Assembly (NCBI GenBank): GCA_905178155.1
Contig: CAJINV010000009.1
Coordinates: 3,847,556 to 3,911,555, forward strand
From: Amoebophrya sp. A120
Lineage: Eukaryota > Sar > Dinophyceae > Syndiniales > Amoebophryaceae
Length of the DNA stretch: 64,000 nucleotides
Direction of reading: 5' to 3'
Each line of letters begins with the position of its first letter. Position 1 is the stretch's first letter. The notes beneath the pieces were generated by a model. It ran no database searches and was not told where the DNA came from. It was given only the letters and a program-made list of their open reading frames with translations. The position numbers were made by a program, and so were the translations under genes. Positions 36,050 through 48,172 of the stretch are shown piece by piece.

Positions 36050-39000
36050 TAGTAGTGGTGTAGTCGGAAAAATAAACGTTGACAAAACTGTAAGAAAGCC
36101 AGCCGGTTGAAACTAGAGCTTTAGTTTGTTTACATTTATTTTCTTCTTGAATCACGATAATATTCGACGCGGCGAGCTCGAGCAGCGCCGCTGTGATAGT
36201 CTTCAACTCATCTCAATCAAAATACAAATAGCAAATAAAAGAAAAGCACCAACGCTGTGCGAGTGCAATTCTAAACACCTTTTGGACTTCTTTCTAAACA
36301 GTTACTATGGTCTTAAACTACAGAAACAACTCTTGACGAAACAGTTACACTAAGGATCAAAACTTAGCGACAGCAGTTGGCTTCTTGCAAAGTCCCTACT
36401 TCGCTTCTACCTCTCCCTGCTTCTTCTAACTATCTTCGCCGCAGAGACGCGTAGCCAAAGCTTGCTACCTTTTTGCACAGAGAGGCGAGGTCGCAGCGGT
36501 GGGAATTGAGCGGGCGGGACTTGAGGAGCCACAGCTATTTCGCGGGAAAAGTAGTAGAACTTACCTCTTTTCTAAATTCTTGCAAAATAATTACCGCACA
36601 GTTGATGTTGTTAGTTTGGCACACGAGGGGGTTTTGACTGCAAAAAGCAAAACACCTGTACTTTAGTTTGTGTAGTTCTGTTTCGATGTCTTCATTGTGC
36701 CTCGTCTTGAGCCAGAAACCTCCATTCGCGATCTTTATTCAGTAAGAGAGCACGACGGCCATGGAAGATAGCAAGCTGAACTTTTTCACTTGCAGATCAT
36801 CACAATTACCTTCGTTGCCATTTAACACTCGCCGCGTTATTTGAAAGAATACCCTACACCCTATTCTTGCCTACCCTTGTCTTCTGGAACCGAAATTGAA
36901 CCCGACAAACCTTCACCCAATTTTCTTTATCTTGCATTTGAACCTGTTACCGAGCGAACAAGCACTGAGACTCCTCAATCTGTCGGCCCTACCGACAGAT
37001 CGGGGGTTGAATTCAATTTACCATTCTAGATTACCATTATGCAGAGACAACAATGAATTCTACTAGTACTAGCGTCAGAAGACGCTGACGCAGCGACTTC
37101 AATGAATCGTGGAGCGGACGACTGCCGCCCCTGCGATAGAAAAGTCTAGTATCGAAGTACGAAGCATCAGCTTCAAAGCACACACGTCAGAACAGTTTAT
37201 ATCCTTCGAGTATCCACCAAACCTAATTTTACGAAAAACAGTAGCACAACTTGAGCAGAAGTTTTCAGTGATCTTTACAATTGAGCTTTTCTTGCACTTG
37301 ACTTGACAAAAGATTATGCGGCATTATGGAAGATGAGGAAGAGTTTTCGTGGTGGAAATGAAATGCTGAAATGATTTGGAACAACTTTTGTAAAGAACGA
37401 GAGCTAAAAGCACTTGCAAGAAAGAAAAAAAGAAAATCCCAAGCTATCACGTCAGCCGGTTGTTTTCCAGAAAAGCTCAAGTGTTCGCACTGCTGCTTCG
37501 TGGTTTCTTTTGTCGTGCGTCCGACTTTTGGGTGAGTCGTGCTGTGAGCGCAATGACTTTGGTGGAAAGCGTGACCATAGTAGGCTGGGGCGCGGCGGCC
37601 TTTTCTGCGACCAGGGCAAACAATCCGCGACCAGGCCCAGAAGCCGAGCGAATACGAGCGCGGGCGCGGCCCTTCTGCTTATTTGTCTAGAAGTAGCACG
37701 CGGCGAAGCGCTAGGCCCGCCGCCAATAATCAGCGACGGGGCGAAGCGTAGGACGGGGCGCAGGGTAGCGCTCGGACCTTTGTTCTGGTTCTGTCGTGTT
37801 GCGTGTGTCGGCTGAGCCCCCGCCCGGCGCCGGATTTTGCGCGCGTTCGGCACCATTGCGCGCGCGCCGGCCTTTGCCGGCCGTAGTTTCTTTGTCCCGC
37901 CTGCGCGGCTTTCTCCGTGGCGCCGCCCGCCGGTTGGGTTTGGGTTTCCTTCCTTGGTTGCCGGCGGGCCAGCCCGCCCGCCGCGCCCGCCTGGCGTGGC
38001 GCGGCAAGCAGGAAGGGCGGCGCCGCCCCATGTGGCACAGGGAGGCAGCCCCTGCCCGGCTGCGCGAGGCGGGGGCCAGGGCAAGGGCGCACAGCTGGCG
38101 CCAAGATCAGCGCAGCCCGCGCAATCAATGGCACGGGCAAAGGTCAAGGCGATGCGGACGCGCGCCGGCGCTTGGGTTATCATCCCGATAACCAGGCGAA
38201 CGGCCGGCCGCGACCCCCCCCGCGCCCGCGCCCCCTATGCGCCTGCTTGGGGCCCCCCCTGTTTCCCCGCCATGCGGGTGGCGCGTTTGTGTGTTTCTTT
38301 GTTGGCCGGCCCGTAAGTAGTTGCGTGCCTGCTTGCTTGGCCGGCGGGCCCCGCTCTTTGCTCGCTGTCAGCCCTGGCCCCGCAGCATTGTTTCGCGGCC
38401 CCCCCCCCCGCGGCCCGCGTCTTTGGGGGTGCGTGGCCCCGTCGCGGCCGTGTTTTGCTGGTTTCTTGGTTGGCAATGCGCCGGCGGCGCTCTTGCCTCC
38501 CTGTTACGCAGACAGCGCAGGGGGTGCGCCCGCCGGCTTCCCCGTTCTTTCGGGTGGCGGCCAACTTCAGCGCCGCGATTTTCTTTTGCGAGCGCTCCGC
38601 TCGTTGTCCCCCATCTAGCGCGATGTCACGCCAGTGGATCCGGGGCCGCTCGCCCGGTGGGTTACGAACGAACGCTCGCTATCAATCTAGTGAGTGTAGT
38701 TGCCTGCCGCATTGCCATTTTTATACTATTATATATCGACAGGAGGAACCCCGCCAGGTTGTGCCTCCGAGCGAGCGATAGGACACGCCCGCCACCGTTT
38801 TTCGGTTGCTTGTTCTGACTGTATCAGCCGCGTTCGCATAATGTTCAGGCAAGATGTCTGTCGCTATATTTGTTTCCCGGTTCGGCCGGCTGGTGTGTCT
38901 GTATCTTAGGAGCTTCTGCGCGGACGGAGCCGTCCCTTGTCTATTCCGGCGGGTTTTTATCACGGAGTGAGTGTGAGCAGAAATAAAGTTAAAGATGTAG

Positions 39001-39117
39001 AAAAAAATTGTAAATCAATGTAACTTAGGTCGTCCTCGTTGACCTAGCGTTAGGTTACGAACTCAAAGGTACCACGCCGTCTGTTTCATCTACAACAAGA
39101 AAAGAACTGCATCTACA
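36050..39117. other. Intergenic region with GC-rich island
   Basis: About 3 kb. 36050-37500 is AT-rich without structure that I can assign. About 37560-38900 is an island of extreme GC content with long overlapping frames on both strands, none with a domain or a consistent codon pattern. A short unrelated AT-rich stretch precedes the start of gene 5. Confidence 0.6.
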
Positions 39118-41872
39118 ATGACCTCCGGCTCCTCCTCGTCCACTCACTCCAAGTCCTACGAGGAGTACGCGAAAGAAAAGCGGGAACAGGACTGGCAGCG
39201 GAAAGTGGATGAGAAGAAAAAGAAACTAACAACCAACCAAGACCGGATCAAACAAGCGGATAGTTACAAGAAAACCGGCAATGAGAAGTTCAAATCCGGA
39301 AATCTCGACGAGGCGATTGACTACTTCCGGGAAGCCTACAACTATGTTTTCGACCTGCCCGAAACCGTGAATAAAGAGAGGTCCAAAATCGTCGTCGCTT
39401 TGTTGCTGAATTTGGCACTTTGCTACGAGAAGCAGGCGAAGAAGCTGGATTTGCGGTTGGAGAGCGAATATGAATTGCAAAAGTAACGTACTAGTATATT
39501 ATAAATTGCAATACAAATTTTCCCAAGAACAAAAATGCAATTTGTCATGCTATTTCAGGTAGAGAGTTGGATTTGTCATGCATATCTGCAATTAGTACGA
39601 GTGCGATACTTTTGCACAGGAGAGCGAAGTGAAAAAGTTCGATTGCCGGGAGTATGGTGTGGAGTTGGAGTCCAACTCTGCGGTCGTGGAGAAAAAATCT
39701 TCAAATAAAGACGAAGTACAAGTAGGTGGCACCACACCAGCTAGTAGCGGTCAACACGGAATTCATGTTCACCAACAAGAAGAGCAGCAGCGAGACCACG
39801 ACTTTCTTCTTGTCCAGAAAGAAAGAAACACCCTGTACGAAAAGATGCGGGACAAAGCGAAAGAGGCAGTGAAAATTTGCAACATCGAGCGGAACGAAGT
39901 GGAAGTCACTTTTGTTTTAAAATCGAGATTAAGGCTCGCGGTAGCTTGTGAAAAGCTCGGGGAGTTTTCCGATTCCCTCACGCAGGTGAACAAGATTATC
40001 GCCGTTGGGAAAAAGACGAAAGCTGCGGAAGGAAAGATAAAGAATGAGGAGCTGCAAGAGTACGGAAAAATCTCGGGTTTCGTCGCAGAAGCGGAAGCTA
40101 TGCTGAAAACGTTGGAGGCGCAAGCAGACGCGATGAATAAGAAAGCTGCGGTGAAGAAGGGGTTCCTTTTTTCCGGGAAGAGTAGGAGCGGTAAGATGAC
40201 TTCTGCAGGCGCGGAGGTGGAGGTCGCGTCTGCAAAGAAAGATGCAACGGCTCTAACAGCTGCGGCCGCACAGGACACGCCACCAGCCGAAGAGCCGCTG
40301 AAGGACTTCTCCCAGAAGCTGTTCACGAAGCTGAACAAAAAGACGACCAACTCCTCGTCCCTCTACGAAGAACGCGAGAAGCAAATGGAGCCGATTCGGG
40401 AGAAGATTAAGAAAGAGGACAAAGTTCTGGAGTTGGAAAGAGAACTCCACAACATCGTAGCGACAAAGGAAGCCGATAAAGCGGAAACCTTGGATGAGTA
40501 CAAGGAGCAAAAATTCAACCGGATGCTGGCCAATGAGGACCAGTTGAACGACAAGAAAATATGCATTGCAAATATGTCTGGGTCTGGAAGGTTGCAGCTG
40601 CTTGTGATGCTGTGTTTCAATTCTAGAAAAATTTGTATTGCATGACCAGCAACTACAGGAGTCCAGCGCTTGCTACGCGGAGAGGGAATTTCTCATGCGT
40701 AATAGGCATGATCAGGAAGCCCTCTAGTGCAAATCTGTGATGCTAGGTGGTCGTGCATTACAGGTATCCATCCTGGGCCATGCAAAATATGCATGACAAA
40801 CCTGGCAGACTTCCAGACCCAAACATATAATGATTTGCATCTCATAGAAAAAAGTTTTGGACAAGATCGCGTTTGATAAGGAAATATGAAATGCAAAAGC
40901 ATCGTACTAGTATAAATTGCATTACAAATAATTACATCAACATTACAAATGAGATTTGTGATGCTGTTTTACCTTCGGAAAAAGATTTGTCATGCATAAC
41001 AGCAATTACTACGAGTACGATACTTTTGCAGTGCATAGGAAATGGAAGAAGATCAAGATTGGTGGAAAAGATTGAAAAACAAGATTCACGAGAAGGACAA
41101 AGATAATAGCGGAAGTGTTGGGGATTCAGATTCTGCAGCACAACAACTGAGTACGACCCCCACTTCCTCATCAAAACCCAACAGCAGCTTTGAGTCCTAC
41201 GAGTGCGACCGCATGGTCAGACACCGGTTGAAGGATATTTTTCTCGGCGTCGCAATTGAGGCGGAGGAGAACATGGACTTAAAGGAGATTCAACAACTTG
41301 TCGATCCGAACACCACCGCGCTGGACTTAGTTAAACACGAGGAAGAGCAGAATCAGTATTGTTTCAAAACCCTCATCACCAACATCGACATCAAGTCTGG
41401 TGATTGCGGGATCTTCCGCACGGCGAAACACAACTACATCGCCGGTTTGAAACCTTTCTTCTACTTCGAATTCAACTTTGAACTGCAGTGGGAGGTGGTG
41501 GTAGGGAGAAGGAACGAGCAGAGTTATCAAACCGGGAAGGACATTATGAAGAAAGTCGCGAGTTCCTACCGGGAAGAGGCTTCGTCGGAGGAACAGAAAA
41601 AAACTGGTTCCGGGTTTTGTGACGCGCCCAGCACGTTTGCGAAGGGGCAGGCGATCTCCTTCGGGAAATTGGAGGTGTTGGATTTTAGCTCAGATGAATA
41701 TGGGAAATGGGACGAGGAAGCTTTAGTCGTGCGTAAAGTTGTGGAGAAGGATAAAATTTTAGGTGGGGTGAAAGTTGAGAAAAATTGTGCAAGATTAGTT
41801 TCAGAGATGGAAAAAGTGGTAAAAAGAAGACTGGGCAAGTTCGTGAAAGAGTTTCAAAATATCGAGTTGTGA
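39118..41872 (+). CDS. Gene 5: TPR protein with AHA1-like C-terminal domain (714 aa), putative HSP90 co-chaperone
   Basis: Exons 39118-39468, 39629-40559, 40852-40884 (33 nt) and 41043-41872; 2,145 nt, in frame. Residues ~40-110 form a TPR pair (YKKTGNEKFKSGNLDEAIDYF, then a helix with LLNLALCYEKQ). The middle is Lys/Glu-rich coiled coil. The C-terminal region (about residues 438-700) resembles the AHA1 N-terminal domain that binds the HSP90 middle domain: an early DWWKRL tryptophan motif, ECDRMVRHRLKDIFLGVAI, a strand pair with FFYFEFNFELQWEV near residue 576, and SSDEYGKW near 654. Combining a TPR (often an HSP90 tail binder) with an AHA1 fold would suit a co-chaperone. TPR confidence is good; the AHA1 call is by eye and moderate. 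Confidence 0.65.
39469..39623 (+). mobile_element. Introner, family A (155 bp), gene 5
   Basis: TSD GCGAA at 39464-39468 and 39624-39628. The right end is CAGGAGA rather than CAGGATA. Confidence 0.88.
40560..40846 (+). mobile_element. Introner, family B (287 bp), gene 5
   Basis: TSD GAAAA at 40555-40559 and 40847-40851. The right TIR is interrupted (cccaaacatataatgatttg), making this the longest B copy. Confidence 0.88.
40885..41037 (+). mobile_element. Introner, family A (153 bp), gene 5
   Basis: TSD GGAAA at 40880-40884 and 41038-41042. It lies only 33 nt of exon after the preceding introner. Confidence 0.92.
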
Positions 41873-42593
41873 TGAAGGACAGTTGTATAAAAAAAGCGTG
41901 TCCTCGTTGTACGACGAGGAGCAGCCATATTGTTGTTCGCAGGCGACGGCGATAGTCGACGAAAAGTCCATCGTGGCCAGCGATGATGTTTCCTCCTAGT
42001 ATTGGAACGCCGCTCCGACTCCGCTCCTGTTCAAGAATAAAATTTGCAGAAAGATAAATCGTGAGACAGTCCCGGGGCTGGACGACGTAGTTGCACACTT
42101 ATCAAGAACATATCCTTGAGTGGTCGAGGTCGACGTCGATTAGTTACTACTACGTAGTTTCCTTTTACTGACGAGACTCGAGCTTCTTGGGCACGAAGAT
42201 CACGAGAAAAGTACATACAGGAGATCCCAGTCGTGTCCTCAGCCATCGATCGTTGCTTGTCATCTTCTGCTCACCAAGAGATGAGACGTGCTCCTACTTC
42301 TAGAAGTAACATCGAAGATTTCCTCCACTTTCTCTTTCAGGTCCTCACTTTTTAGCAAGCTGCGTATTACCTCGCTCCCGTCTGCCCCATGATCAGTCTA
42401 ATTAAGCATCCTGCTATTGAAATAAACGTATCGTTGAATTTTCCCTCCTAGCCACCTGCAGTGTGCGTGTTTTTTTCAGTATTTGTACTGCACCCGGTCA
42501 GCGTGATGTAAATTCTGAATCTGAGTTGTTCGGCTTTATCAGCCTGATTATTTGACGCACAATGTAAAAACGCGGCGAAACAATAAAATCAAA
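41873..42593. other. Intergenic region
   Basis: About 0.7 kb; no gene, repeat or introner recognised. Confidence 0.6.
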
Positions 42594-45500
42594 ATGCCCC
42601 CTCCTAAGCAGAAGATCCGTGTTGCCTGCAAGCGGCCGAACCTGATCGGAGAGGAAAAGGAAGTTCTCATCGCCGCAAAACCGACCACCAAACTGGAGAA
42701 AGTCGTCCGCTCCTGGTGCCAAAACGTCGATCCAGAGTGTGTCTTCGAGGAACACTGGTTTTTCGTCGAACAAAGTGGAACTGGCAAGAACGCGACAAAG
42801 ACTGCTGCAGACGGTGGTGGAACAAATGCTCCTCCACCAAGATGGACGTTCTTGGACTACGAAAAAAAGGATTTCGAGAAGGGCCCGGGGGATTTTCTGG
42901 AGCCAGATCAAACAGAACTGTTCCAGCAACAAGATGGGACTTCTACCGTGGCAGATGAGGAAAATCTTCCGAGGATAGAAGTTCTCGCTTTCAAAAAGCG
43001 AAAGGTCTCGCTGACGGCCAAAGCGGATCTACTATGGGGATTACTTTGCGACGATGGGAAATCTTCGCACACGCCACGCGGAGATGGGGCGGAGAAGGCG
43101 CAGGTGGAAGAGGAGTTTCAGCGACGGAAAACTGCGCTTACGCAGAAGCTGGAGGAGAAGTTTCCGGGATTTGAAATTCGGAAAGCAGCGGCTTCATCAA
43201 GCGGAGGTCCTCAACAGCAGCCGAATTTGAATTCTCTCGCAAGCTTGGAAGTCACCACACCTGTCGACCCGTTGACATGTTGCATCGACCCAACTTCTAT
43301 CCACAGTAAATTTATTCCCGTACTACACGTACAGATTCAGTCTCTGCATGACAAAACTTGGCGTCGATCCTAGTTTAGCATGACAAGTTTTGCGCTCGTC
43401 CAAATTAGTGAAATTTGTGATGCATGTTGTACATTTACGGGAAAATTTGTATTGCATAACTTCGATCGACGAGTATGGCAACGTTGATTTGCAAAACCCG
43501 AACGGGTCGCAGCTTATCCTGTGCAAAAGTATCGTACTCGTAGTAATTGCGTTTATGCATTACAAATATCTTTTTCAACGTAAATCAGCATTACAAATTT
43601 AATTTGTAATGCTGGGCTAATTTGTAATGCAATTTATACTAGTGCGATGCTTTTGCAATTCATACAACTCATCTACTTGCTGAAGCAGTGGTTCCTGTCC
43701 ATCTTCAAAAAGCCCTACCGGCCGTTTTTCACCTTCGAGGGGATGATTTGTGATGCTACAGAAGGAGCGAGAAGTTCAATTCTCAGCCTGGGGAAAGTGT
43801 CCGCGAGCGAGATTCTGAACGCGAACGGGAACAAAGCTTCGTCGGGTGGAGGTGGAACTACAGGCTCATCTAGTAGCACCAGCAAGCCCGACCGAGTAAA
43901 GCCCTGGGTCGGCGCTCTGCAGCGGAACATCGACAACCAGAAGGACGAACAGCAGTTACTGATAAGATGCGACACGCCGAAGTTAAGGTTGTGCTTGAAC
44001 AACAAAAAAATCACCATTCTGCCGCAACAAAGAGTACACCAGGTGAAACAGGGCTTGGTGCAAATCCGCATGGCCAATCCAGGGAGCAAGCTGTTCGCGC
44101 AACAAGCGGGTGGAGGTGTTGTTGCTGTTGGAGAACAAGCAGGCCAAGGAGCCATCAAGCCATCGATAGAAATGGACGAGGCAGAGACGATCGGTAGCTA
44201 CTGCGTGAACGAAGCGTGTACATCACTCAGCGAGCTACTGCATGTGTCCGTCGTGGATGATCAAAAACCGAAAGTAGCTGAGCCGCCACCACCACGTCCT
44301 CCGATTTCCACCCCGGTGCAAGCGCAACATCAAAGCGGGCCTTCTACGAAACCCCCTGTGCCTGTGGAGGTCCACATTAGTGGCCCGGCGCGCAAAAGCG
44401 AATCGTCCGTACCCAGGCGAGCTGCTGCACCAAGCGGCCAAATTGTGCCACCCGTAGTTGCGCCAAAACCTGCTGCGCCAACTGCAGCCGCAGTCGAGCG
44501 ACACGAAGTACCTTCGACACGAATAAAGCAGGAGGAGCCGCAGGAAAAACAAAAAACCGCTGTCCCAGACGAGAAAGAGAATCGTAGCACGCCAAATGCA
44601 AATGCTGCACCAGGACGACATCCGCAGCAACAAAACGCTAAACGAAGGCGGTCAGTGTCGCAGAATGACCGTAGTAAAGCCGAAGAGGAAGAAGCGAGTC
44701 AGATATCAAACAAGAATCTCCCGGCGGGGGCAAAAAAGCAACCTAAACTCGACCCCCTGGTGGAATGGCAGCAGGCGCACCGGGTACATGCGTCGAACGA
44801 GAGAGCAAGTCGGCACTTCAACAGGATGCAGCGATTTAGGGCCGCAGCTGGGGACGATGATGGGGAAGATCATGATGAGCAACAAGAGGGCACCGAAGCA
44901 GTTGCTGGCTCCCAGCAGGGAGACGCGTCGCCGAAGCGTCAGGCAACCCCTGGAGATCAACATCTCCAAGACGAAACTCCGATCGACTTCAACCCGGACC
45001 GGCGGGAAGCAGTAGAAGCACAACAGGAGCAGGAAAGCGTCAACATCAAATCAGAACAGGTTTACATCAAGGGCGAGCAAATAAACCTTTCGCCGCGCCA
45101 TCGCACCGCCAGCAGTGTCAGTGCGGTTAGTCGGAGAAGCAGAAGTGCGCCTGAAGGATCTTCTGCAGCCGCTGTTGATCAACAAGAAGATATCAACAGC
45201 CACGACCAAGAAACCGACTTCGCCCTCGCCTCCAGCCTCCAGCTACGGCAGTCGAAGAGGCGGAAAGTGGTGGAATTTGGCGGCGTGAAAGTCGGCGTTG
45301 CCACGGAGCTCGCTTACAAACCGGGGTACAGCGAGCTACACGACTTGGACAGCGATTTTTTGTCGGAGAGCGAAGGAGCTGGTGAAGATTCTTCAGAAGA
45401 TGGCGATGAAAACAATCTCGACGATGATGATGAAGACTACTCGGAGAAGGTTCGTAGACGAGCAAAAAATCCACGAGCAAAGGGATCACGTAACAGCAGT

Positions 45501-47261
45501 GGTGGCGGGGGAACAAGGCGGGTGGCTAAACCCAAGAAGCCGAAGCAGAAAGCCGCGCCCAAGCCGAAGAAAAAAACGAAGAAACAGCTGGCGGATATGA
45601 ACTGCAAAAGTATCGTACTCGTATAAATGCATCACAAATCTCCTCAGCATGAGAAACAAAATTTGTAATGCGGGTTTGCCTTAAAATCAAGATTTGTCAT
45701 GCATGATTGCAATACGAATACGATACTTTTGCACAGGATAGCGGAAGAGCAAAAGCAATTGATGGAACGTATGGAAGCGTCAGGTTTGAAATCGACAAAG
45801 TTGAAATAATTTGTAATGCATAAAATGCATGACCCGAGGTACGTGTGTTGCAGAGCAGGCAAGTGAGACCGACTGTAAGGCTGTTTGGGGCTACAGCTCG
45901 AGCTGCTAAGGTAGCATGAGAAAATCACTCTTCTTTGCCTAAACAGCATGACAAACTGGATTTAGGGACCGCCGAAATTTGTCATGCGCCACTTGGAAAC
46001 TGGGTTCCAACTAGCATCCATTTTATGCATGACAAATTATTTCAATTTTGTCGATTTCAACTGTGACACATCCATAGAACGGGATCTGGATTTACTCTTA
46101 GAGGAGCACAACCAGGAAATTTTGTCGAAACAAAACAGCTCGGCGTCCAGTGGGATAATAAACCAGGATGGCGGTGGAGTAAAAACTGACGCATTGCGCC
46201 GTCCTGGAGGTGGCATAGCAGCATTCCAGCAAGAACCTCCCCCGGCGCATGAACATGAACATGATCAACAACAAGCGCACCACCCTCAGCCCGATGTTTT
46301 GCCGGGAGCAGACCCGCAGGAGTTCAACCTCTTTCAAGATCTGGATGATGCAGGGTTTGATGCTTTGCAGCAGGAAGGCACTGCTTCGAATCCCAATGCG
46401 CCAATTGGTAGTGGTACTGCAGCTGCCAACACTAATTCCGCCGCAATAGATGCGTTTTTCCGCGAGGAGATCCCTCCGTCTAACGACATCTTCGTGGAGA
46501 ATCAAAATCGGAATCATCAGGAACAGCAAGAATCCAACTCCAAATCACCTTCACCACCCGGGGGCGGGAGCGGGCCCCCTCCCAGCAGGCGGAGGCTGCA
46601 TAAGTTGCACCAGCAGCTGCAGCGAGAGGAGGTATTTCAGAGTCAGCAAAATCCTGCACCTCCTCCTCCGAGAGCAGGAGGAAGGCCAAATACGAGGACA
46701 CGCCGCGTCGCAGAGCGATATTTGAACCAGGACACATTTGAAGAGATGGACCGGGATGCCGTGGAACAAATTCAGATCCAAAGTACAGCGGTACAGACTG
46801 TCGCAGCGACGTCTACCGCTTCCGGCACGAGGACTCCATCAGGTTCAAGGAATACAGCGAGGAGAAGCAAGAAAGTGGACGTCGTGAGCCAGCGCGAAGC
46901 GTTGGAACTTGCCATGGCATTGTCGCTGTCAATGGCGGAATCTGCTGCTGCGCCAGAACCAGAACCACCTCTGGCGGCGAATGCGAATGGAAACGGAAGC
47001 AGTTCTTCCTCGTCTAGTAGCAGTACGAATAACAACGCCGTTGGAGGAGGTGGTGCCGCTGGTGCTGGATATCCACCTGTTCTTTTTGCGCCTCCTGCCC
47101 CAGATCAGGAGTCAGGAAACCAAATGACGACAAAAGTTGGAGACGCCGCAGCTGCGCGAGACGACGACGACGACGACGACGGACAATTGGCAGAGAATCA
47201 GTTTCAAGATGATGAGGATGATTTGGAGGATCTAGAAGTTGATGGGGCACTGTACAGCTGA
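42594..47261 (+). CDS. Gene 6: large low-complexity protein with a UIM-like helix (1,294 aa)
   Basis: Exons 42594-43297, 43464-43514, 43670-45595, 45746-45769 (24 nt) and 46082-47261; 3,885 nt, in frame. The first ~230 residues look folded (PPKQKIRVACKRPNLIGEEK; EEHWFFVEQSG). The rest is rich in Q, P, S, E and D with acidic runs (NNLDDDDEDY; DDDDDDDG) and basic clusters (KPKKKTKKQ), suggesting a nuclear protein. Near residues 1173-1190 QREALELAMALSLSMAE fits the ubiquitin-interacting motif pattern (acidic-Ala-x3-Ser). Ubiquitin binding is inferred from that motif only; no catalytic domain is seen. Confidence 0.7.
43298..43458 (+). mobile_element. Introner, family F (161 bp), gene 6
   Basis: TSD ACTTC at 43293-43297 and 43459-43463. 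The TIRs are tatccacagtaaatttattc and acgggaaaatttgtatt. Confidence 0.9.
43515..43664 (+). mobile_element. Introner, family A (150 bp), gene 6
   Basis: TSD CAGCT at 43510-43514 and CAACT at 43665-43669. Mismatched ends TATCCTGTGC and GCAATTCATA. Confidence 0.9.
45596..45740 (+). mobile_element. Introner, family A (145 bp), gene 6
   Basis: TSD GCGGA at 45591-45595 and 45741-45745. Mismatched ends TATGAACTGC and GCACAGGATA. Confidence 0.93.
45770..46076 (+). mobile_element. Introner, family D (307 bp), gene 6
   Basis: TSD GAACG at 45765-45769 and 46077-46081. Left TIR tatggaagcgtcaggtttg. A 24-nt exon separates it from the previous introner. Confidence 0.93.
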
Positions 47262-48172
47262 TTTGTCCGGTTTTTCAATTGTTCAGCTTGCGAGGCATAC
47301 TTACTGTTCGTAGAACGCATTCGCGTTTACTACGAACTCCACCATCTGTAAGATAAAGATCTAGATCAATCGAAAGCGACTTTAATGATTACAGGTTGAG
47401 CTCACTCGAGTTTCGTAACGCACAATACATAGCACTCAACACAGCGTTGGTTTCAGATTCAGGGAAGCACGCCATGAGCGCAGTTCGCTTTCCTGCGTGT
47501 GATGGTGTAACTCATGTCTAGATACAGGATGTGACTTTTTGTTCGACACAGGATGAACTTCCGATCTGTGTTGGAACCCGCTAAATGTCTTCGTGATTAA
47601 GAGACTCGTCTACTTACTTGCTAAAAATGGACTGTCGGTGGGTCGGTCGCTGGGGATGAACAAGGGAAGCTGTAACTGTATCCTCCTCATTTTGTGATAG
47701 TAAGAATAACCAAGAAGACCACAACATGGATAAAGCTTCCACTAAAAAAATCTATTCCTATCGGTACCTTTGTCAGTGCAGCTTGTGGATTTTCTGCCTT
47801 CGTGTCGTGGGTTGTTTTTCTCCAACGTAGCAGGGCTGAGTTCGTGGGACAGGAAGATCACGATGTAGTAGTTGACGAAAGAAGTGATCTCTCTGGGGGG
47901 CTAGTACTATGTCTATGTTTGTGTTTTTCTGATGGGTCGGTATGTAACTGTCTATGTTGTTCGCCTATGTAGTACCTGAGAAGAACAGCAAGGCCAAAAG
48001 CGAAGTCAAATTTTGCCAAACACCAGAGCACCTTGCGCCGTTTTTTTCTTCAACGCGGGGCTGCTAAAAATAACCGATGCTGTAGTGACAAGCATCCATT
48101 ACTAGTTCAGAAGGGGTGCTGCGCTTTGGTATCCAATTCCAACTAGTTAGAAGCCACAAGAAAAAAGCACTC
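47262..48172. other. Intergenic region
   Basis: About 0.9 kb. Small frames exist (for example around 47694-47972) but have no recognisable features. Confidence 0.6.

Noticed and set aside
36705-36722. cttgagccagaaacc, a near complement of the spliced-leader tail
   Set aside because: One mismatch over 12 bases and no flanking duplication or insert structure; likely chance.
37452-38183. 243-codon minus-strand frame
   Set aside because: Lies in the GC-rich island with competing frames on the other strand and no recognisable domain.
48116-48172. Upstream GTG extension of gene 7
   Set aside because: No ATG in that part, and the ATG at 48173 is in a reasonable context.
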